From Parietaria judaica (taxonomy: Eukaryota > Streptophyta > Magnoliopsida > Rosales > Urticaceae): a DNA stretch of 64,000 bases. Numbering within the stretch: position 1 is the first letter of the stretch; every line of letters begins with the position of its first letter. This document shows, piece after piece, positions 60,201-64,000 of the stretch. The notes under the pieces are model-generated. The model was given only the letters and a program-made list of their open reading frames with translations. It was not told the DNA's origin and did no database searches. The DNA lies in the NCBI GenBank assembly GCA_954871525.1, contig OX940860.1, positions 25,948,001-26,012,000 on the forward strand, in the 5' to 3' direction. A program made the position numbers and the translations under genes.

Positions 60201-63200
60201 AAGAAATCGTACTCTTCCTCGCCAGAGGAATCAACAGATTCCATGGATGGAGTTTTTCTAGCCTGCATTAGATAACCAGGATCAGAGAATCAGATATCAC
60301 TAATGCAGTAAAAAAAACACAGGTAGTTATTAGAGAAAGGATTACAACGATTATAACACGTTCAAATGATTAGATACCCTAAAGCTAAATTATAAATATA
60401 GAAGAAGCAAACTAATAATGAAAAAAATGTTAATAACTGGTTCTGGACTGGTTACATGCTTTTCCGACCCAAAAACCAGATTTATCGAGTTTCCGGTGTC
60501 AAAACCAATTTCCAGTACAAATCTATCACCTTTTTACTATTTCTGTAAGAAAACAAATGAAAGCTTGTAATGCAATGAAAATATGAAATAATAACGTAAC
60601 ACTTACATTACTTCTTCCCCAAAATGTCGATCGCTTTGAATTAGAATGGTTTGTCCCTATGACTTTACTGGTTGCCTTATTACCAGAACCCAAGTCAAGC
60701 CCAGATAAAGGCAAAGGATTTCCTGGATCCATCGTTGATAGAATCTCTCCCATTGATCTATAAGATTCCCCAGCTGGTGAAGTGCTTGGAGGCGCCACAT
60801 CACCAACTGGGTTTTCGGTAATTTTCTTCTGATCTTTTCCTTCTATCAATTTCACGATTGGATCTTTCACTTGTCGAGTGTTGTCGACACATAAACTTGA
60901 ACTCTCTCCCGGAACATGATTCTCTTTGGGTGATCCAGCATCTAAATCCTCGACTCCAAATGGCTGTAGATGAACAAAATGGAATGTTGTAGATTTTATT
61001 AATAATTTTTGTGCTATAATTGATCAATAACTGAGAGTACTTATTAAACCAGAATATCTAAATATGTGTTGCTCACAATTGCTTTGTGAAAGTATAAATA
61101 ACATTCTTGCTTGAAGAAATCTAACATACTAGAAACTAGAAAATACGGGAACTGCGGGATTTAGACCTTATCATTAACTAAGCTCAAAGAAGGTGAAAAA
61201 TATAAACTGCAAAGTGAAAACACAACAGCCAAAGCAAAAGTATAGAGAATTTTTAAATCTAATAACTTAATTCTTGGAATTCAATCGCACGAGCATCACG
61301 AGGATAATCATGAACGAAACTACTGAATAAAAGGACCGCATATTCCATTTGCTCTACGATATTCAGCGATCAAGTTAATTGGCTGTGGTATCTTCTTTTC
61401 ATGAAGCAAATCCACGAAATAAATACATATAGAACCGGAATCATCATAGTATTTTTTATTTGTATTTTTTTGTTATTGGATCATTTACCAATGTAAATAT
61501 GGTAGACTCCCCAATATACTTCTTTTTATTTCAATGTGAAATAATAATAAGGTATATGTATATAAAGACTAAAGTCATTAAAGTGAATTCCAAATAGAGG
61601 GAGGAAAGAGAACCTTATAGTCGTAGAGATCACTGCCGGCATAGCCACTACTTTCACTTAACTTTCCACTATGAACACGTTCAGGATCATCGTCTGTGTC
61701 AGCATCAACTTCGTTTTCAGCATCATGATAGCCGTTATCTTTTAAATCTATATTATCATCGTCAGTTGATTCATCGCTACCACTGTTTTCGATCCGAGAA
61801 TCAGCTGAGATGGAACACCTCTGTAAATTCTCATCCTGGACAAGAGATCACAAGACGGCACAATTAAAGAATGAGATGCAATCTCGAGATAGGAAATTGG
61901 CTGCTTTTGTGTCTGTAGCTAAATTCAGTTGAACACTGATGAATATTGTCCTTAAAAAATAACACCATTTAATGACTTTGTGTTATGAATAGACCAAACA
62001 TTACAACCTACTAATGCTCCGGTCCTAAAACTTAAATTATAATTACGCAAACCTTAAAGCATAATTACCTAAACCTTAAATGTAAATAAACAGCAAGGAA
62101 TAAATAAAATTCTTAAATATCTACATAATTTAAAATCACTTATATTACGGGATGCAACTTTTTTTTCCTTTGTAAGTTGTAATACTAATAGGAGATTAAC
62201 TTTCACTACAAGGTCAAAGAAAGTGGCCCTTTGGCATGTTTAATCATGATATGATTCAATTCAAAACAACCCTAGTTGCTATCGCTAGAAACTAGAAGTA
62301 ACTGAAACTTATATATCAAACCAGATATTTCCAAAAACAGGATCCGGACAACATAACTATAACAATTAAAACAAAACAATGCGGAGGCACTAAATAAAAA
62401 AATAACAATTCGCGTAATACTAAGGCTCATCTCCTTCGTTGGCATAAGAACGCATCTCTTACACGAAAACGTGTCGTATGCTTTCAAACTGGCATGATAA
62501 AGCAAATAAAAATAATTTGAGTATGAGGTAATCTTACATCAAAAATGTTTTCATACTCCTCCAAGAGCGTTGTAATGATAGCTTGAGCATTATTGGCTGC
62601 ATTTGCAGCAGCAAGAAGCTGAGCTGAACTGTCACCGTTAATATCAAAGTCATCATCCAATTCACATTCACCGGCTAATAAAGGGCGTAATAGCAAAGGC
62701 GCCATGCATGCAGCAACAGCAGAGGGAGTCATTCGATTCTCACGACAGTGTGACGATACAACATGCATCATCTTTAATATTCTGCAAGAAAAATATATAA
62801 TAAGTTACAATATATATTGTGTGTATATATATATATATATATCAATTTCTGTGCCAGCTCGTGCAACTGTAATTGATTATGCGATGGATTTATATATTAA
62901 TAAATACTTTATTCAGATTCTTTATTTTGTAGGCAACATTTAAGTCAAATTATGGTTATTTAATTATGTTACTTAGCTATTTAATTATTGTTACTTAGCT
63001 ATTTAATTATGTCACGTCTATTATATTATTATGTTTAGGGTTCCATTAATTATGTTTTAGGGTGGAATCTGGTCTGGGGGGGCGGCTCAGCTAAGTTGTA
63101 ATCCTCAGTCCTAAGAGACCTCAAGCTAATGAGAAAAGCACCCAATAATCATGATAAATGGCTTTGTCTCTCTCACATAGAGTCACCCATTTCGAACCGA

Positions 63201-63954
63201 TTTCCAGTAGTATCATTCTCTTTTATGGTGTTGTATGCAGTGTGGATTTAAGATTTGATTTAACAATTGCAACCTAATGGCAGTTTAATGTATCGAACAT
63301 ATGGATTTTAAGCTATCAGTGTTTTGAAGGGATTTTTGTAAAATTTCTATCTATTTATAGTGACACACTTTTTAGGGGCATTACGAATTACATATAGACT
63401 GAAGCATGTCCTCAGGAAAACAATAAATCTTACAAACTAGAAAGTTCAGTGTCTTGACAAGCGATAAATTTGATACTTGGAAAAGAGGGGAGAAAGGTAA
63501 AGAGATTACCTCTGCAATAATCGGCGGTTTGGTTCCGGAAACGTTTCAAAGATTGCAGAGCGCATGGCACTTATTCGAGATTCCTTTCTATCAATTTCTG
63601 TGGAAGATAATTTAAGAAACCGAGTACCATTAACAAAATATCAAAATCAGAATACTATAAGATAGATATCAAGAAATCCACCAAATCTAGAACAAATAAA
63701 AGTTTTACCCTATATAGGTAACAAAGAAAAAACTTACTATAAGCCTCAAGCAAAGCAGTGCAGCAAGGTGCTGAAACCGGAGAAGATGGCAGCTCTCGTA
63801 GAACATGCTGCAAAACAAATTATAAATAATTATTAACCAAAGAAAAAGAGAAAAAAAAAAAAAAAGGTAAAATGATCTCAGAACCAATAAGAATTTACCT
63901 TAATACAGTCACCCACAACATGAGCATCCTCATCAGGACCGAATTCAGTCTTAC
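57275..63954 (-). CDS. PH-domain RhoGAP for ROP GTPases (PHGAP/REN1 type), 3' 14 exons, partial
   Basis: Switches off ROP GTPases at the plasma membrane or division site in polarity control. Exons from 5': 63899-63954, 63738-63807, 63510-63597, 62538-62781, 61614-61835, 60607-60963, 60213-60262, 60046-60106, 59636-59719, 59017-59130, 58763-58932, 58221-58296, 57890-58096, 57275-57460. The PH domain and the arginine finger of the GAP domain lie beyond the right edge. Present: the GAP C-terminal half (RELPSSPVSAPCCTALLEAY; MRSAIFETFPEPNRRLLQR; NRMTPSAVAACMAPLLLRPLL; IITTLLEEYENIF), an acidic D/E/S linker (DESTDDDN, DADTDDD), an S/T-rich region, then coiled coil (QRLEIAKNDLQHRIAKE, QASLERRKQALHERRLALEQ, VSRLQEQLQAERDLRAALE, ARLKQKVAELHHQLNQQRQ) and the C-terminus RPSSPPWN. 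Frames join through all 14 exons, so no break is seen. Arabidopsis PHGAP1 (At5g12150, from memory) lies in the matching block. Confidence 0.93.
62824..62842. repeat. (TA)n microsatellite in a PHGAP intron
   Basis: A 19-bp TA run. Confidence 0.9.
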
Positions 63955-64000
63955 CTACAAATTACAACGGGATTGAAAATCATAATTTGAATACATATTA

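Noticed and set aside
1..64000. CRISPR arrays, prokaryotic operons, rRNA genes
   Set aside because: None seen; the window is plant nuclear DNA with spliced genes.

Overview
This is plant nuclear DNA: introns with plant-type GT..AG borders, AT-rich intergenic DNA full of hAT-type and other small transposons, a Ty1/copia retrotransposon primed by initiator tRNA-Met, and plant-only gene families (a NOI/RIN4-type protein, a plasma-membrane P3A proton pump, a CYP75A P450). It is a flowering plant, probably a eudicot. Exons of the SF3B6, P450 and proton-pump genes are strikingly G+C-rich at third codon positions against AT-rich introns. I cannot name the species.

Layout, left to right. 1-902: first coding exon of a LAS1-like pre-rRNA processing gene (-), running off the left edge. 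1154-6910: dihydropyrimidinase (+, 13 exons), divergent from the LAS1-like gene across about 250 bp. 7968-12315: a 90-residue NOI-domain gene (-, 3 exons) whose first intron holds two hAT-type insertions. 13642-14016: intronless SF3B6/p14 spliceosome subunit (+). 15.6-25.4 kb: a transposon-rich desert with one truncated hAT element that carries a broken transposase, next to a 408-bp deletion derivative with the same termini. 26329-32808: flavonoid 3',5'-hydroxylase (+), with an unusual first intron and a 4.7-kb second intron carrying further transposons. 33148-38282: a young, nearly complete copia element (-). 38388-41529: more MITE-like elements. 43250-48786: a 14-exon plasma-membrane H+-ATPase (+). 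49502-54839: a tandem pair of phospholipase A2-like genes (-). 57275-63954: 3' part of a plant PH-RhoGAP gene of the PHGAP/REN1 type (-), running off the right edge.

The host genes do not form one pathway. The order LAS1-like / dihydropyrimidinase / SF3B6 ... PHGAP recalls, from memory and unchecked, Arabidopsis At5g12220 / At5g12200 / At5g12190 / At5g12150, so the window looks like an ancestral syntenic block expanded by transposons. The gene Arabidopsis lacks altogether (F3'5'H, the enzyme for blue delphinidin pigments) sits inside it.

The most notable repeat content is a family of four 1.0-1.9 kb hAT-type elements (E1-E4). They have CAAGG-like ends and subterminal arrays of TCGATAAT-like words; three show 8-bp target duplications and three carry an internal array of roughly 157-bp units around a CGGCAAAAG word. 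No coding capacity was seen in them. Three small perfect hairpins in the NOI introns, with compensated stem changes around a shared 15-nt loop rich in W-box words, are the least explained structure. All gene calls come from reading the sequence; splice sites were chosen by frame, border dinucleotides and protein-family fit.
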